A DNA stretch of 64,000 nucleotides from Tillandsia leiboldiana (Eukaryota > Streptophyta > Magnoliopsida > Poales > Bromeliaceae): NCBI GenBank assembly GCA_029204045.2, contig JAQNDB010000482.1, positions 17,674-81,673 of the forward strand. Direction: 5' to 3'. A program made the translations under genes and the position numbers. Below are positions 44,877 through 56,725 of this stretch, one piece after another. The notes below the pieces were generated by a model. The model did not search any database, was not told the origin of the DNA, and was given only the letters and a program-made list of their open reading frames with translations. Every line of letters starts with the position of its first letter. The first letter of the stretch is position 1.

Positions 44877-44979
44877 CGTCGTGGATTCGACGTGGCATCG
44901 TGGATTCGGTGTGCTAAAGGCGTTTCGTGGATTCGAAACGTGTGCTCGTGGATTCGAGTGGCGTTCGTGGATTCGAACG
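44877..44979 (+). repeat. Five tandem hairpins with constant TGGATT loop
   Basis: Five stem-loops share loop TGGATT closed by CG on each side but have different stems: CGTCG/CGACG (44877-44892), CATCG/CGGTG (44896-44911), CGTTTCG/CGAAACG (44921-44940), CTCG/CGAG (44945-44958) and CGTTCG/CGAACG (44962-44979). All stems pair, one through a G-U pair. The array repeats at 62682-62784 and, inverted, at about 20476-20578. Confidence 0.85.
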
Positions 44980-44999
44980 TGTGCAGTGGACGTGCAATC

Positions 45000-45216
45000 G
45001 GTGGAGCGCAAGGTCCGAAGAAGTTGAAGGAGGGGTTAAATCCGTGGAGACGGTAATCACCTTGTTATTCTTCTTTTCTTAGTGGATTGTTATTGCGTGG
45101 ACATCCATTCGGTGAGCGCAAGGTCCGAAGAAGCTGAAGGAGGGGTTTGAGTCCGTGGAGTCGGTAATCACCTTGTTATTCTTCTATTCTTAGTGGATTG
45201 TTATTGCGTGTTGGTC
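45000..45216 (+). repeat. Direct duplication of about 115 bp in the copia LTR
   Basis: The segment from GAGCGCAAGGTCCGAAGAAG through GGTAATCACCTTGTTATTC to GTTATTGCGTG occurs twice in tandem with minor changes. The same duplication is in all three copia LTRs. Confidence 0.8.
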
Positions 45217-45397
45217 CCGTGGTTTTTCTCCTGGATTGGAGTTTCCACGTATATCTCGGTGTGCTGTTTTTATTTTCCGCATTGGTTTTTATTTTGCACT
45301 GAGATTTGGTTTTATAAGTATTACACCTATTCACCCCCCCCTCTAGTTGTTTGATAGTACCTATTTAGATCCTTGTGGATCCTATAAAAACCAACAA

Positions 45398-45410
45398 TTG
45401 GTATCAGAGC
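45398..45410 (+). promoter_or_regulatory. Copia primer binding site
   Basis: TTGGTATCAGAGC lies one base after the 5' LTR end. It is complementary to the initiator tRNA-Met 3' end. Confidence 0.9.
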
Positions 45411-45430
45411 GGGTTTTAGGTTTATCTATC

Positions 45431-46472
45431 ATGATGGGTGAAAGTGGTAATATTTATAGACCTCCTCTTTTTGATGGGACTAATTATGCTTATTGGAAAG
45501 TGCGGATGAGAGCTTTTCTCATCTCAATTGATGAGCGAGTTTGGCAAACCGTGGAACACGGTTGGGTGCATCCTGTTGAGGAAGTAGGAAATTCTACTAC
45601 CCCAAAACCTCGCTCTAGATGGTCCAAAGAGGAATTTGAAAGATCTTCTTACAATGGGAAAGGTATGAACGCTATTTTTAATTCTCTTTCCTCGACTGAA
45701 TTTACAAGAATTTCCGCGTGTGAAACCGCGAAGGAAATTTGGGATATTCTCAAAATTACACATGAGGGTACTAATCTTGTAAAAATTCAAAAGCTCCAGA
45801 TGCTTACAAGTCAATTTGACTCTATTCATATGGAAGAGCTTGAATTGTTTACAGATTATTACACTAGACTTCAAGATGTAATCAATACTTGTGCTAATTT
45901 AGGAGAAAAGATCCCGGAGTCGAGAATTGTAAGAAAGATACTTCGGACTCTTCCGGAACGGTTTAGGGCAAAGGTTGCCGCCATTGAAACCGTTAGTCAT
46001 CCGGATGAGATGAGTGTAGAGGAATTAGTAGGTGCTTTGCAAACTTATGAGATGACTTTTCCTACTAATCAAGTTTCTTCCAAGTCTTCTTGTAAGCTTA
46101 CAGGTATTGCATTCAAATCCACAAAGGAAGAAGATAGCGAATCAAGTTCCGACGATGAAATCTCTTTTGCCGATTTTGAAGAACAATTGGCGCGGATCAC
46201 AAAGAAATTTCGTCGGAAGTTTTGGAAGAATCGAACCGATGGATCTTCATCCACGAAACCTTCTAAAGGATCATCGGGTTCTAAATCCTCTAACCTCAAA
46301 AGCTTTGCAAAACCTTCTAAAGAAAAAGAAAAAGATGATTTCGAACGGGAAATCCAATGCTATCGATGCAAAGGCTACGACCATTTTTCAACGGATTGTC
46401 CTTCTAAGAAATCATACAAAAAGAAGGCTTTGCAAGCGAAAACTTGGGACGATTCTACTTCTAATGAATCGA
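45431..46472 (+). CDS. Copia gag, N-terminal part with first zinc knuckle
   Basis: The start ATG at 45431 is the first after the PBS with a long open frame (about 347 codons to the insertion). The N-terminus RPPLFDGTNYAYWKVRMRAF and the ETAKEIWDIL, LPERFRAKV and MSVEELVGALQTYE segments match the UBN2/Gag domain of copia elements, which builds the virus-like particle. A CCHC knuckle CYRCKGYDHFSTDC lies at 46358-46399. The frame is intact until the L element inserted at 46473, and it resumes in phase at 56021, so gag was open when it was hit. Confidence 0.85.
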
Positions 46473-46533
46473 TGTCACGCCCCGGGGTTTGTTTTAGCGG
46501 AAACGATTCATAAAAGTCGAATGTTTGACGTGT

Positions 46534-46577
<44 letters not shown>

Positions 46578-49500
46578 TTTAAAAGAGAACCCCTCTTCCC
46601 CGGCACGTGCCCAGACCCGCCACACATACAGGATCACTCTGCAAACGGACGGAGTCTCCCCTGTATGTGCACGGCGTAGCATTCAGTACATGTCCCAACA
46701 TACACAGCCAATCAATCACAACAATTAACCAGCGTTCTAAACTAATAACAGAAGAACCTATGGCCGGTCAATTTGGAAAGGATAAATCCACAGCTTTGAA
46801 AGAGCGCCTACCCGGCGCTTACGTTTTGAAAACTAGTTTCGAAATTAGCATAAATCCCCAGGGTTTTGAAAGCGGTGTCCACCCGACACCAAGTTTTGAA
46901 ATCCCTTTCGCAATCCATAAATCCACAGGGTTTTGAAACCGGTGCCCACACGACACTTAGATTTTAAAAACAGTTTTCGCAATCCTTTCTTTGGCTTCTG
47001 CCTTTTTGATTTTAAAATGGCCGATAGAAATAAAAGGGAAAAATATTCCACCAGGGGCGCTAAATGTAGCCCGTACCGACATCCACGCCGACCCCACGAG
47101 GGTATCGCGAACCACTCACATAACTACAAAGTAATGAAAAGCGAGAATAAAAGAATAAACACAGTCCAGGGTCCCCAGCGACCCAGCTGCTCCTGTCCCG
47201 TCCTCACCACCGCCTACCTCTCTCCCCGTCTGGACCCTGTCATGAAGTGGGATGTCAGTGACGCAGAAACAGTAAAGCATGAGAATATAGTAAAACAAAC
47301 CGTGAAGACAACTGGAGCAACCACCCTCCCAAGGAGGAGAGGCAACCTGTACACCTGCATCCTGTAATACCCGGCCGCGTCGGTCCATTACCGACGGCCC
47401 CATACCGTACCTGCAACACCGCGACCGCGCCGGACAACTAAACCGGCGGGCCGCTCCGCTCGCACCTAGGCGCCTCAACCCCACAACTAATAAGGGGCCC
47501 CCACTACGTCACCTCGTGGGTATACACGGGTTCTACGACCTCTTTTCCGGAAAAGCGCACCCTCTGCGGTGGCCAAACCGCGGGTGCGCGTGTGGCAACC
47601 TCGAGCCCAGTAACCGTAACCACCATCATGTCAGTATCACAATAAGAATAATAAGAGTAATGAGGTAAATGAGGTAAAGTGCATAATCGAAAACAAGGTA
47701 ATACTGCGCGCGCTCGAAGGTGGCCCGCTGACATATAAGGGTTGAAAAAGAAGAACACCGTCGGCAATCGACGCTAGTCATTATAGCGAACCCACTAACA
47801 TGCATAAGCTATCACCCGTCATTATGTAACCCCAGTACACTTAGAATAGACCCCGTCCAATAAGATAGAATTTAGAGGCTAGGAATAAAGTAAAAACAAC
47901 CCACCTGAATGAAGGCCGATCCCGAACTCCCGCTAGCCTGCCGGGAGGCTGGTGCCGAACTGCTGGGCCCTGAACGGAGACTGTAGTCAGAACTAGACTC
48001 ACATATACCCGTCCCGACGACACGACAGTAACAGAGTGTTTAGACGGGGCACTAATGCCGATTTACCGAACAAAAATCCAATTCCCGATCTACGAGGGTC
48101 TACGGAACTCTAACAAGGTGCCTAGTAGGTGTGCAAACACTGTCTAAAGACAGCCAGCGGTTACAATTAACACATTGGTCCATAATATACTTGAATTTGC
48201 ATAAAACCTTAAATTGACGGCTTGTTTCGACTCGTTCTTGAAATCCGGGAATCCAAAAGCTGCGCCGTAAATTTCAGCGCGTCTGTTACGACAAGACCAA
48301 GGCCGTGCTCACAAGTTTGGACTGACGCGGATCCCGAGGGCAAGGTTGGCCCAACAATTGCTAAGTCCAAAAAGCAACTATGCCACAACTTAACCTATAC
48401 ATGATCAACTCAGAGCCTAATTGGAGCATGGTGCTAAAAGATGACCGAGAAGGGTGGTGCTCACCTGCGGCTTGCCGGAGATCGGCCGGAGGGGTTGGCC
48501 GGAGATGCTCTCGAGTGCAAATCTCGGGTGCAACTGTGCAGATCAAGATCCCGACGTTAGTAAACCCATGCAAAGCCACCAGTGACCTTAGAATGTGTGA
48601 ATGGGCTTACCTGCACCTTTGGCCGGCGTCTGGAAGAGACAACGACGTGCGGCGGCGGAGCTCGGCCGAGGTCAATGGCCTCTAATGGCGGATTCCGGCC
48701 AAGCTTCTCCGAGCCGGTGCAACTTGGACCAAAAGCCGTGTCTCAACACTACGGAGCTCGGTGCAGTGGTGGCCGGCGTCCGAAGGCGGCGGCGGCGCCT
48801 GACGGCGGCGATCGGCCAAAGTGCCAAAAACCCGGTTTCTAGGGTTGGCTCGCGCGGCCCCGATCTTGATCCGATCGCCCTCCAACCTCGTGGGGATGTT
48901 GCAGTCGTTGAAAGGGAAAGATGCAACGGGGTTGATCTCGACCTTGTCGGCCGGATGAAGCCCGCGTCCGCGATCGGTCAAGAAAACGATAATCCGGCGA
49001 TGATGGTCCCCCGCCGGAGATCGGGACGACGGCGCCGGCTGGGCCTGCACCCGAGAGGTCCTCTCGGTGTCAGCAATCCCTTGGTAGAGTCTAGGTGCAA
49101 GAATAACAAGAAGGACCTAAGAGCTTACCTCGCCGGAAAACCAAGAAGAAGGAGGGAACGGCCGCGGCGGCGCGCGGCGGCGGCTGGGTCCGAGGTCACC
49201 TTGGCTCGGATGCGGCTTCACGAGGGACCTCACCAGACTGGGTTTTGACCCTCCAAGACCTCCCTGGACACCCTCTCTCCGAGTCACCCGAATCAAGAGG
49301 TGTCTTGATCTTCTTCTTCTCCGGCGACGTGGAGGCGGCGCCGGCGCTAGCTTCGGTTGCGCGGAGCACGCAGAGAGGGGAGGAGGTTGCTGGAGGTGCG
49401 GCTGGGGCTCGGGGGAATCTAGGGTTTCAAGAACCCTAGCCGTATGTGCATGTATATATATATGTATATACTAGGTCACCTTTGCACAATTGCAATAACA

Positions 49501-49975
49501 CCCCTCCCCACTTGGTATTTGCAGTACAGTCCTTCACCGTACTTAAGTCTCACACTCAAGTCCCTCCTCATGCAGTGGCACGCTTTACGAGGCAGGTTTC
49601 ATAGGGTATGAGGTGCAAAAGTCGCATTTTTCGCTGTATTTTATGCTTTTCGAGGCGATCCGGTCGTCGAAACGGAAAATGGACTGCGCCATGGCGTCCC
49701 GGCTCGACGAGACCTATCAGGTAGCGATTTCTAATTTTTCGAAAAAACTGCCCGGATAAAATCTCGCTCAGTTCGACGAGACGATCGCAACGGTCAACTC
49801 GGATTTCCAAGATCATGTCCGGATTGGAAAGTAGCCTTTTTGTCTCGTAAAACGTGCAACTCGCACACTGGCGATTGACTAGATAAATCAACATAGGTCT
49901 TTTGAATTCAATATAAACCCGGTCAAAATTCACTTTTAGACTATTTGTTAAAATAAAATATTTAGAGTTTTTACA
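46473..49975 (-). mobile_element. Family L 3' LTR (3503 bp)
   Basis: It starts TGTCACGCCCCGGGG as read on plus and ends TTTTTACA. It contains the 40-T run at 46537-46576, the hairpin units near 46800-46945, the intron candidate at 48534-48610, and the TATA and telo-box region near 49430-49475. The open frames inside have no domain. Confidence 0.9.
48534..48610 (-). other. Candidate 77-bp LTR intron (arm B, first L LTR)
   Basis: The minus strand has donor GCAG|GTAAGC, branch TACTAAC and acceptor CTGCACAG, identical to 28605-28681. Confidence 0.5.
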
Positions 49976-51171
49976 TCACTTACAACTTAAAAGAAGTTTC
50001 GTCCCCGAAACTTACAACTTAAAAGAAGTTTCGTCCCCGAAACTTACAACTTAAAAGTTTCATTCCCGGGCTTACAGCCAGAAGTCATACTCTATGAAAA
50101 AGCTCGGAAAGTTTAATCGAGGGCAACAAGTCAGTCGCAAGGTATCTACAACTCTAAGGCTACTAATTTAGGCCCAATCTGGTACTCCTCATTATAGGGC
50201 AGAGTATTTCCTCAGTTCTTTCGACCGTCCGTTGCCTGTAGCCAACGTGCTCACCAAAAGAACAGCGGGATACTAAGGGTTTGTCGCCAACAACAAGTTG
50301 GGGACGCAACTCCTACCAGAAGGTACATCACCTACTTCCCAACACAATCTCAGTGCCAAAACATAACCTTTATCGAGGATTACTACCGCCTCGTGGTCAC
50401 AAACATCGCCATGATTAACACTTAGGCGAGTCCACGTCGACCCACAAAACCTGTGCAAAAGGTGGGGTCAAATGCATCCGTCCCAAAACAGGGTTACCAT
50501 CGGGCCCATAGGCCAACGAATTAAGACACGGGGACATTGAAGGGTCAGCAACTTGCTCAACCTCTAAGCAATCTGTGGGGCTAGTGCATCCATAGCAGTC
50601 GTCTACTGCTGTGCCATCAGCTGGACGATTACGAAGAGAAACAGTGATTTAACCCTTAACTACCGTAACTGATCCGAGCACTCTGGATCCATTGAAACAT
50701 CAAGCCCACAGCCGAAACCCTGGCCGCGGCTAACCCTGCACTAACAATGATCCCAAAAAGAAAGGGAGTGCGAACGACTAAAAACCGAAACAACGAGACT
50801 CAGCTGTGGGAAACACGCTCGGGGCTCCAACCCATCATGCCAATACCCTGCGCTCTCTCGTGAACGCAAGTCACCCTAGGGCTCGCTCCTAACCAAATAC
50901 CCAGGTATCGGACCGGGAAGGCAGAATTTCGTGCATCGGAGACTGTGCAATTCACGTACCGGTGTGCGAATCGCTAAGGTTAGATCTACTTCCTCGCCCG
51001 TAAGCACACTAGACCGGAACAGTCGACGAAACGAAAAGTAGAGCTAAAGGCAGGAGGGCTCGCAGGGGTCTGGTAGGGTCGGGTTGCTCCGGCCCAAACG
51101 GTGCTTCTATGTAGACAAGGGAAGGGAGGGCAAAAAGGAAAAAATAGAAAATAAGATGAAGTAAGTACCTG
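49976..51171 (-). mobile_element. Family L internal region, non-coding 3' part
   Basis: About 1.2 kb between the gag end and the 3' LTR. No convincing gene. At the LTR border the GTTTCGGGGACGAAAC hairpin occurs twice (about 49988-50050). A short FPVRYLGIWLG-like reading (minus strand, near 50885-50920) is not supported by any surrounding domain. Confidence 0.7.
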
Positions 51172-52180
51172 TCATTCCCTATTTCGGGACGACGCGTCGT
51201 CTGCCGGGGCGGCCGGGGGAGTCCGCCCACAATCCTTGGGCCAGCGTCGCACTGCGTGTTGGGGTAGGGGTTTGCTGTCTAAAGAGTCCGCGCATCGTTG
51301 GTCGTCGGGCGAGTTCTTTGTCTGCACGGGGGCCGCCGCGCTCTCTGTTCCTCTTGGCGGTGGTGGCACGGCGGCGGAGGCGGGGGTGGGCCCTAGAGGG
51401 CAGGAGAGGTGATTGTGATCTGGCAAGCCGCACCGGTTACAATAGTGGTACCTCCAAGTGCATTCCGTCACTGGGTGCGCGCCCTTGCAGATGACGCAGG
51501 ATTCCGGTTGCACGTGCGCGCTCCCCCTTAAGCCCTCGTTCGACCTTCGGTGCTTGCGTCGGGCGTGGATTAGGTCGGCTCTCTGGATCGGTGCCCCCTT
51601 GAGGGGTGGAGGCGGCGGTTCCCTTGGGCTCGACATGTCGCGGCGCCGGGGGTCTTCTGACAGACGGCTTCAGAGGGCACTCATAACGCGTGTGGCCCGG
51701 CTTGCCACATCGGAAACAGTGCCCGTCCCGCCACGGGCAGCTCGTTATGAGGTGTGCATTGCCGCATATGACGCACGGTTTCGGCGGCTTAGGTCTCTCC
51801 TCCGTCGTCTGCCCGAGGTTCTGCCCGGCTCTCGGGCGTTTGCTCGCCCGGCCCCTCCGATGGGGGTCCCCGGCCGACTCGGGGCGAGAGTATTCCTGCC
51901 GGGCGCACTCTACGTTGGTGTGCACGGTCAGGTTAGCAGCCTCCTGGACGGCGGGAGGGCCCGTCGGCGGCATCCCGGGAGGGGCAACGCCTCTGCTGCC
52001 GCCCCGGAATCGGTCGACGCCCTCGAGTTCCTGTGTCAGCAAGCTCAGGCGCTCCGCGAGAGTCAGCAGCTGCCCAGCCACGTCGCGCAGCTGGTTGCGG
52101 AGCAGGCGGTTGGCTTCGTCGGCGATGTCCATTTCCGTCGTCGGTTGCTGGCTGAGTCGGCCCTCGATCTGTATGCACAC
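51172..52180 (-). CDS. Family L Gag-like protein with two zinc-knuckle pairs (two overlapping frames)
   Basis: Frame 1 (52180-51437) begins near MDIADEANRLLRNQLRDVAG, a short helical segment, and carries CVICGNAHLITSC and CFRCGKPGHTRYEC (about 51775-51677). Frame 2 (51636-51172) carries CVICKGAHPVTEC and CNRCGLPDHNHLSC (about 51498-51400). Knuckles 1 and 3 are CX2CX3HX4C; knuckles 2 and 4 are the standard CX2CX4HX4C. The frame change between 51630 and 51500 may be a frameshift, a sequence error near a G run, or a recoding site. CCHC knuckles bind RNA in Gag proteins. No capsid domain is recognised with confidence. Confidence 0.65.
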
Positions 52181-52492
52181 AAGGAAGGTCGGCTTTAGTC
52201 TTTGCTAATCATCAACGGTACATCGCACCACCTAGCGGGGGAAAGGACTCGGACTCTGACTCTGCGTCCCCGGCCGATGATCTAGTACGGGCCATGTCTG
52301 TCACACCTCACAAGAGTCAACTTTAGACTACCCTACTAACAACAACCATAAAGTGAGAGAAAAGACTCAACATTTCCCCCCCCCCTCGGTCACTCACGTT
52401 CTACAGTCCTATGCCCTACCCATTTCATTCGTATGTAGGCATGTGAGGGTTGTCCACGGATGTCGGCACTAACTGTTGTGATTGAAAGAACT

Positions 52493-52503
52493 CTCTGATA
52501 CCA
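52493..52503 (-). promoter_or_regulatory. Family L primer binding site
   Basis: The minus strand reads TGGTATCAGAG nine bases after the 5' LTR end at 52512. Initiator tRNA-Met type. Confidence 0.85.
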
Positions 52504-52511
52504 TTAAAATC

Positions 52512-52572
52512 TGTCACGCCCCGGGGTTTGTTTTAGCGGAAACGATTCATAAAAGTCGAATGTTTGACGTGT

Positions 52573-52621
<49 letters not shown>

Positions 52622-55600
52622 TTTAAAAGAGAACCCCTCTTCCCCGGCACGTGCCCAGACCCGCCACACATACAGGATCACTCTGCAAACGGACGGAGTC
52701 TCCCCTGTATGTGCACGGCGTAGCGTTCAGTACATGTCCCAACATACACAGCCAATCAATCACAACAATTAACCAGCGTTCTAAACTAATAACAGAAGAA
52801 CCTATGGCCGGTCAATTTGGAAAGGATAAATCCACAGCTTTGAAAGAGCGCCTACCCGGCGCTTACGTTTTGAAAACTAGTTTCGAAATTAGCATAAATC
52901 CCCAGGGTTTTGAAAGCGGTGTCCACCCGACACCAAGTTTTGAAATCCCTTTCGCAATCCATAAATCCACAGGGTTTTGAAACCGGTGCCCACACGACAC
53001 TTAGATTTTAAAAACAGTTTTCGCAATCCTTTCTTTGGCTTCTGCCTTTTTGATTTTAAAATGGCCGATAGAAATAAAAGGGAAAAATATTCCACCAGGG
53101 GCGCTAAATGTAGCCCGTACCGACATCCACGCCGACCCCACGAGGGTATCGCGAACCACTCACATAACTACAAAGTAATGAAAAGCGAGAATAAAAGAAT
53201 AAACACAGTCCAGGGTCCCCAGCGACCCAGCTGCTCCTGTCCCGTCCTCACCACCGCCTACCTCTCTCCCCGTCTGGACCCTGTCATGAAGTGGGATGTC
53301 AGTGACGCAGAAACAGTAAAGCATGAGAATATAGTAAAACAAACCGTGAAGACAACTGGAGCAACCACCCTCCCAAGGAGGAGAGGCAACCTGTACACCT
53401 GCATCCTGTAATACCCGGCCGCGTCGGTCCATTACCGACGGCCCCATACCGTACCTGCAACACCGCGACCGCGCCGGACAACTAAACCGGCGGGCCGCTC
53501 CGCTCGCACCTAGGCGCCTCAACCCCACAACTAATAAGGGGCCCCCACTACGTCACCTCGTGGGTATACACGGGTTCTACGACCTCTTTTCCGGAAAAGC
53601 GCACCCTCTGCGGTGGCCAAACCGCGGGTGCGCGTGTGGCAACCTCGAGCCCAGTAACCGTAACCACCATCATGTCAGTATCACAATAAGAATAATAAGA
53701 GTAATGAGGTAAATGAGGTAAAGTGCATAATCGAAAACAAGGTAATACTGCGCGCGCTCGAAGGTGGCCCGCTGACATATAAGGGTTGAAAAAGAAGAAC
53801 ACCGTCGGCAATCGACGCTAGTCATTATAGCGAACCCACTAACATGCATAAGCTATCACCCGTCATTATGTAACCCCAGTACACTTAGAATAGACCCCGT
53901 CCAATAAGATAGAATTTAGAGGCTAGGAATAAAGTAAAAACAACCCACCTGAATGAAGGCCGATCCCGAACTCCCGCTAGCCTGCCGGGAGGCTGGTGCC
54001 GAACTGCTGGGCCCTGAACGGAGACTGTAGTCAGAACTAGACTCACATATACCCGTCCCGACGACACGACAGTAACAGAGTGTTTAGACGGGGCACTAAT
54101 GCCGATTTACCGAACAAAAATTCCAATTCCCGATCTACGAGGGTCTACGGAACTCTAACAAGGTGCCTAGTAGGTGTGCAAACACTGTCTAAAGACAGCC
54201 AGCGGTTACAATTAACACATTGGTCCATAATATACTTGAATTTGCATAAAACCTTAAATTGACGGCTTGTTTCGACTCGTTCTTGAAATCCGGGAATCCA
54301 AAAGCTGCGCCGTAAATTTCAGCGCGTCTGTTACGACAAGACCAAGGCCGTGCTCACAAGTTTGGACTGACGCGGATCCCGAGGGCAAGGTTGGCCCAAC
54401 AATTGCTAAGTCCAAAAAGCAACTATGCCACAACTTAACCTATACATGATCAACTCAGAGCCTAATTGGAGCATGGTGCTAAAAGATGACCGAGAAGGGT
54501 GGTGCTCACCTGCGGCTTGCCGGAGATCGGCCGGAGGGGTTGGCCGGAGATGCTCTCGAGTGCAAATCTCGGGTGCAACTGTGCAGATCAAGATCCCGAC
54601 GTTAGTAAACCCATGCAAAGCCACCAGTGACCTTAGAATGTGTGAATGGGCTTACCTGCACCTTTGGCCGGCGTCTGGAAGAGACAACGACGTGCGGCGG
54701 CGGAGCTCGGCCGAGGTCAATGGCCTCTAATGGCGGATTCCGGCCAAGCTTCTCCGAGCCGGTGCAACTTGGACCAAAAGCCGTGTCTCAACACTACGGA
54801 GCTCGGTGCAGTGGTGGCCGGCGTCCGAAGGCGGCGGCGGCGCCTGACGGCGGCGATCGGCCAAAGTGCCAAAAACCCGGTTTCTAGGGTTGGCTCGCGC
54901 GGCCCCGATCTTGATCCGATCGCCCTCCAACCTCGTGGGGATGTTGCAGTCGTTGAAAGGGAAAGATGCAACGGGGTTGATCTCGACCTTGTCGGCCGGA
55001 TGAAGCCCGCGTCCGCGATCGGTCAAGAAAACGATAATCCGGCGATGATGGTCCCCCGCCGGAGATCGGGACGACGGCGCCGGCTGGGCCTGCACCCGAG
55101 AGGTCCTCTCGGTGTCAGCAATCCCTTGGTAGAGTCTAGGTGCAAGAATAACAAGAAGGACCTAAGAGCTTACCTCGCCGGAAAACCAAGAAGAAGGAGG
55201 GAACGGCCGCGGCGGCGCGCGGCGGCGGCTGGGTCCGAGGTCACCTTGGCTCGGATGCGGCTTCACGAGGGACCTCACCAGACTGGGTTTTGACCCTCCA
55301 AGACCTCCCTGGACACCCTCTCTCCGAGTCACCCGAATCAAGAGGTGTCTTGATCTTCTTCTTCTCCGGCGACGTGGAGGCGGCGCCGGCGCTAGCTTCG
55401 GTTGCGCGGAGCACGCAGAGAGGGGAGGAGGTTGCTGGAGGTGCGGCTGGGGCTCGGGGGAATCTAGGGTTTCAAGAACCCTAGCCGTATGTGCATGTAT
55501 ATATATATGTATATACTAGGTCACCTTTGCACAATTGCAATAACACCCCTCCCCACTTGGTATTTGCAGTACAGTCCTTCACCGTACTTAAGTCTCACAC

Positions 55601-56020
55601 TCAAGTCCCTCCTCATGCAGTGGCACGCTTTACGAGGCAGGTTTCATAGGGTATGAGGTGCAAAAGTCGCATTTTTCGCTGTATTTTATGCTTTTCGAGG
55701 CGATCCGGTCGTCGAAACGGAAAATGGACTGCGCCATGGCGTCCCGGCTCGACGAGACCTATCAGGTAGCGATTTCTAATTTTTCGAAAAAACTGCCCGG
55801 ATAAAATCTCGCTCAGTTCGACGAGACGATCGCAACGGTCAACTCGGATTTCCAAGATCATGTCCGGATTGGAAAGTAGCCTTTTTGTCTCGTAAAACGT
55901 GCAACTCGCACACTGGCGATTGACTAGATAAATCAACATAGGTCTTTTGAATTCAATATAAACCCGGTCAAAATTCACTTTTAGACTATTTGTTAAAATA
56001 AAATATTTAGAGTTTTTACA
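52512..56020 (-). mobile_element. Family L 5' LTR (3509 bp)
   Basis: Nearly identical to 46473-49975, with a 45-T run at 52576-52620. On the minus strand it drives transcription toward the gag at 52180. The intron candidate lies at 54579-54655 and the hairpin units near 52845-52995. Confidence 0.9.
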
Positions 56021-56725
56021 ATCGACCTCAAGTAAAGAGGAAAATGCCGTTGCTTTTCATGCCTCTCAAAATCCCTCTTCTAATGTTTGTTTATCATCTT
56101 TAATCACTGACTCTGTTCCTTTGATTTTGCATGAAACATCAACATCCAACGGAGAGTCATCAAGTGAGGGGGAGTCAGACGAAGAAGAACTCGTTGAGGC
56201 ATATCAACAACTTCTTGCGGAATCTAAGAAGATGACCAAGCATATCAAGAAGTTGAGGAAGCAACGACTTGAGAATCAAGACGAGAATCATGCTTTAAAG
56301 ATAAAACTTCATGATCTCGAGGAGGAACGAGAGCTTTTGTTGGATAATAATAAAATCCTCCAGGAAAAGATAAATCAATCGGAAACGATCGTTAATTCCC
56401 ATATTAACAAGATTGATTCTCTTGAAAAGCAGTATGAGGAGATTCATGTTACCAACCAAGCTTTGACCAAGGAAGTCCATCAACTTAAATCCGATATACA
56501 AAGGATTTCAACCGGTTCGAAGAAACATGATTGTATGTCCGGATTAGGTCAAACAAGCAAGGTTGGTTTTGGATTCAAAAAGGACCAAACTGTGCATACT
56601 TCAAGTTCCACAATGAATTTTAAAGGAAGAACTTGTCACTTATGTGGACTTGAAGGACATTTGGTGAAGAATTGCCCGAAAAAAAGAAAGAAGAGTCCTT
56701 CGGCAACTTCATCTACGGAGCGAAC
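56021..56725 (+). CDS. Copia gag, middle part: acidic linker, coiled coil, second zinc knuckle
   Basis: It resumes in phase with the N-terminal gag part. It encodes an acidic Ser/Glu stretch (GESSSEGESDEEELVEAY), a long predicted coiled coil (about 56220-56510) and CHLCGLEGHLVKNC (56634-56674), then a basic PKKRKK tail. The frame is open to the solo LTR at 56726. Two zinc knuckles separated by a coiled coil make a long Gag. Confidence 0.8.

Larger units (their letters stand above)
44000..45396 (+). mobile_element. Copia 5' LTR (1397 bp)
   Basis: It starts TGTTACGACATTTTGG and ends CCTATAAAAACCAACA. From 5' to 3' it has the ATCCGGAT array (44330-44549), a TATA box (44617-44624), the five-hairpin array (44877-44979), a direct duplication of about 115 bp (about 45000-45216) and the conserved ATTCACCCCCCCCTCTAG word near the end. 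Confidence 0.9.
46468..56025 (-). mobile_element. Family L gag-only LTR retrotransposon, complete (9548 bp), TSD ATCGA
   Basis: It occupies 46473-56020 in minus orientation, flanked by ATCGA at 46468-46472 and 56021-56025. LTRs are 46473-49975 and 52512-56020, and the internal region is 49976-52511. By eye the two LTRs differ by one substitution (near 46680), one single-base indel and T-run length, so the insertion is young. It lacks pol genes and must be mobilised by another Ty3 element. LTR end GGGGCGTGACA, PBS and 3' hairpin tie it to the T/Y Ty3 lineage. Confidence 0.92.

Noticed and set aside
44874..45056. Open frame with repeated SWIR residues; also its CRISPR-like look
   Set aside because: The repeat is the hairpin array in a plant LTR. 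Units are too short and irregular for CRISPR and there are no cas genes.
48601..49248. 215-codon minus/plus overlapping frames in the L LTRs (also 54646-55293)
   Set aside because: They are antisense or out of phase to the LTR leader, Arg/Pro-rich, and identical only because the LTRs are identical.
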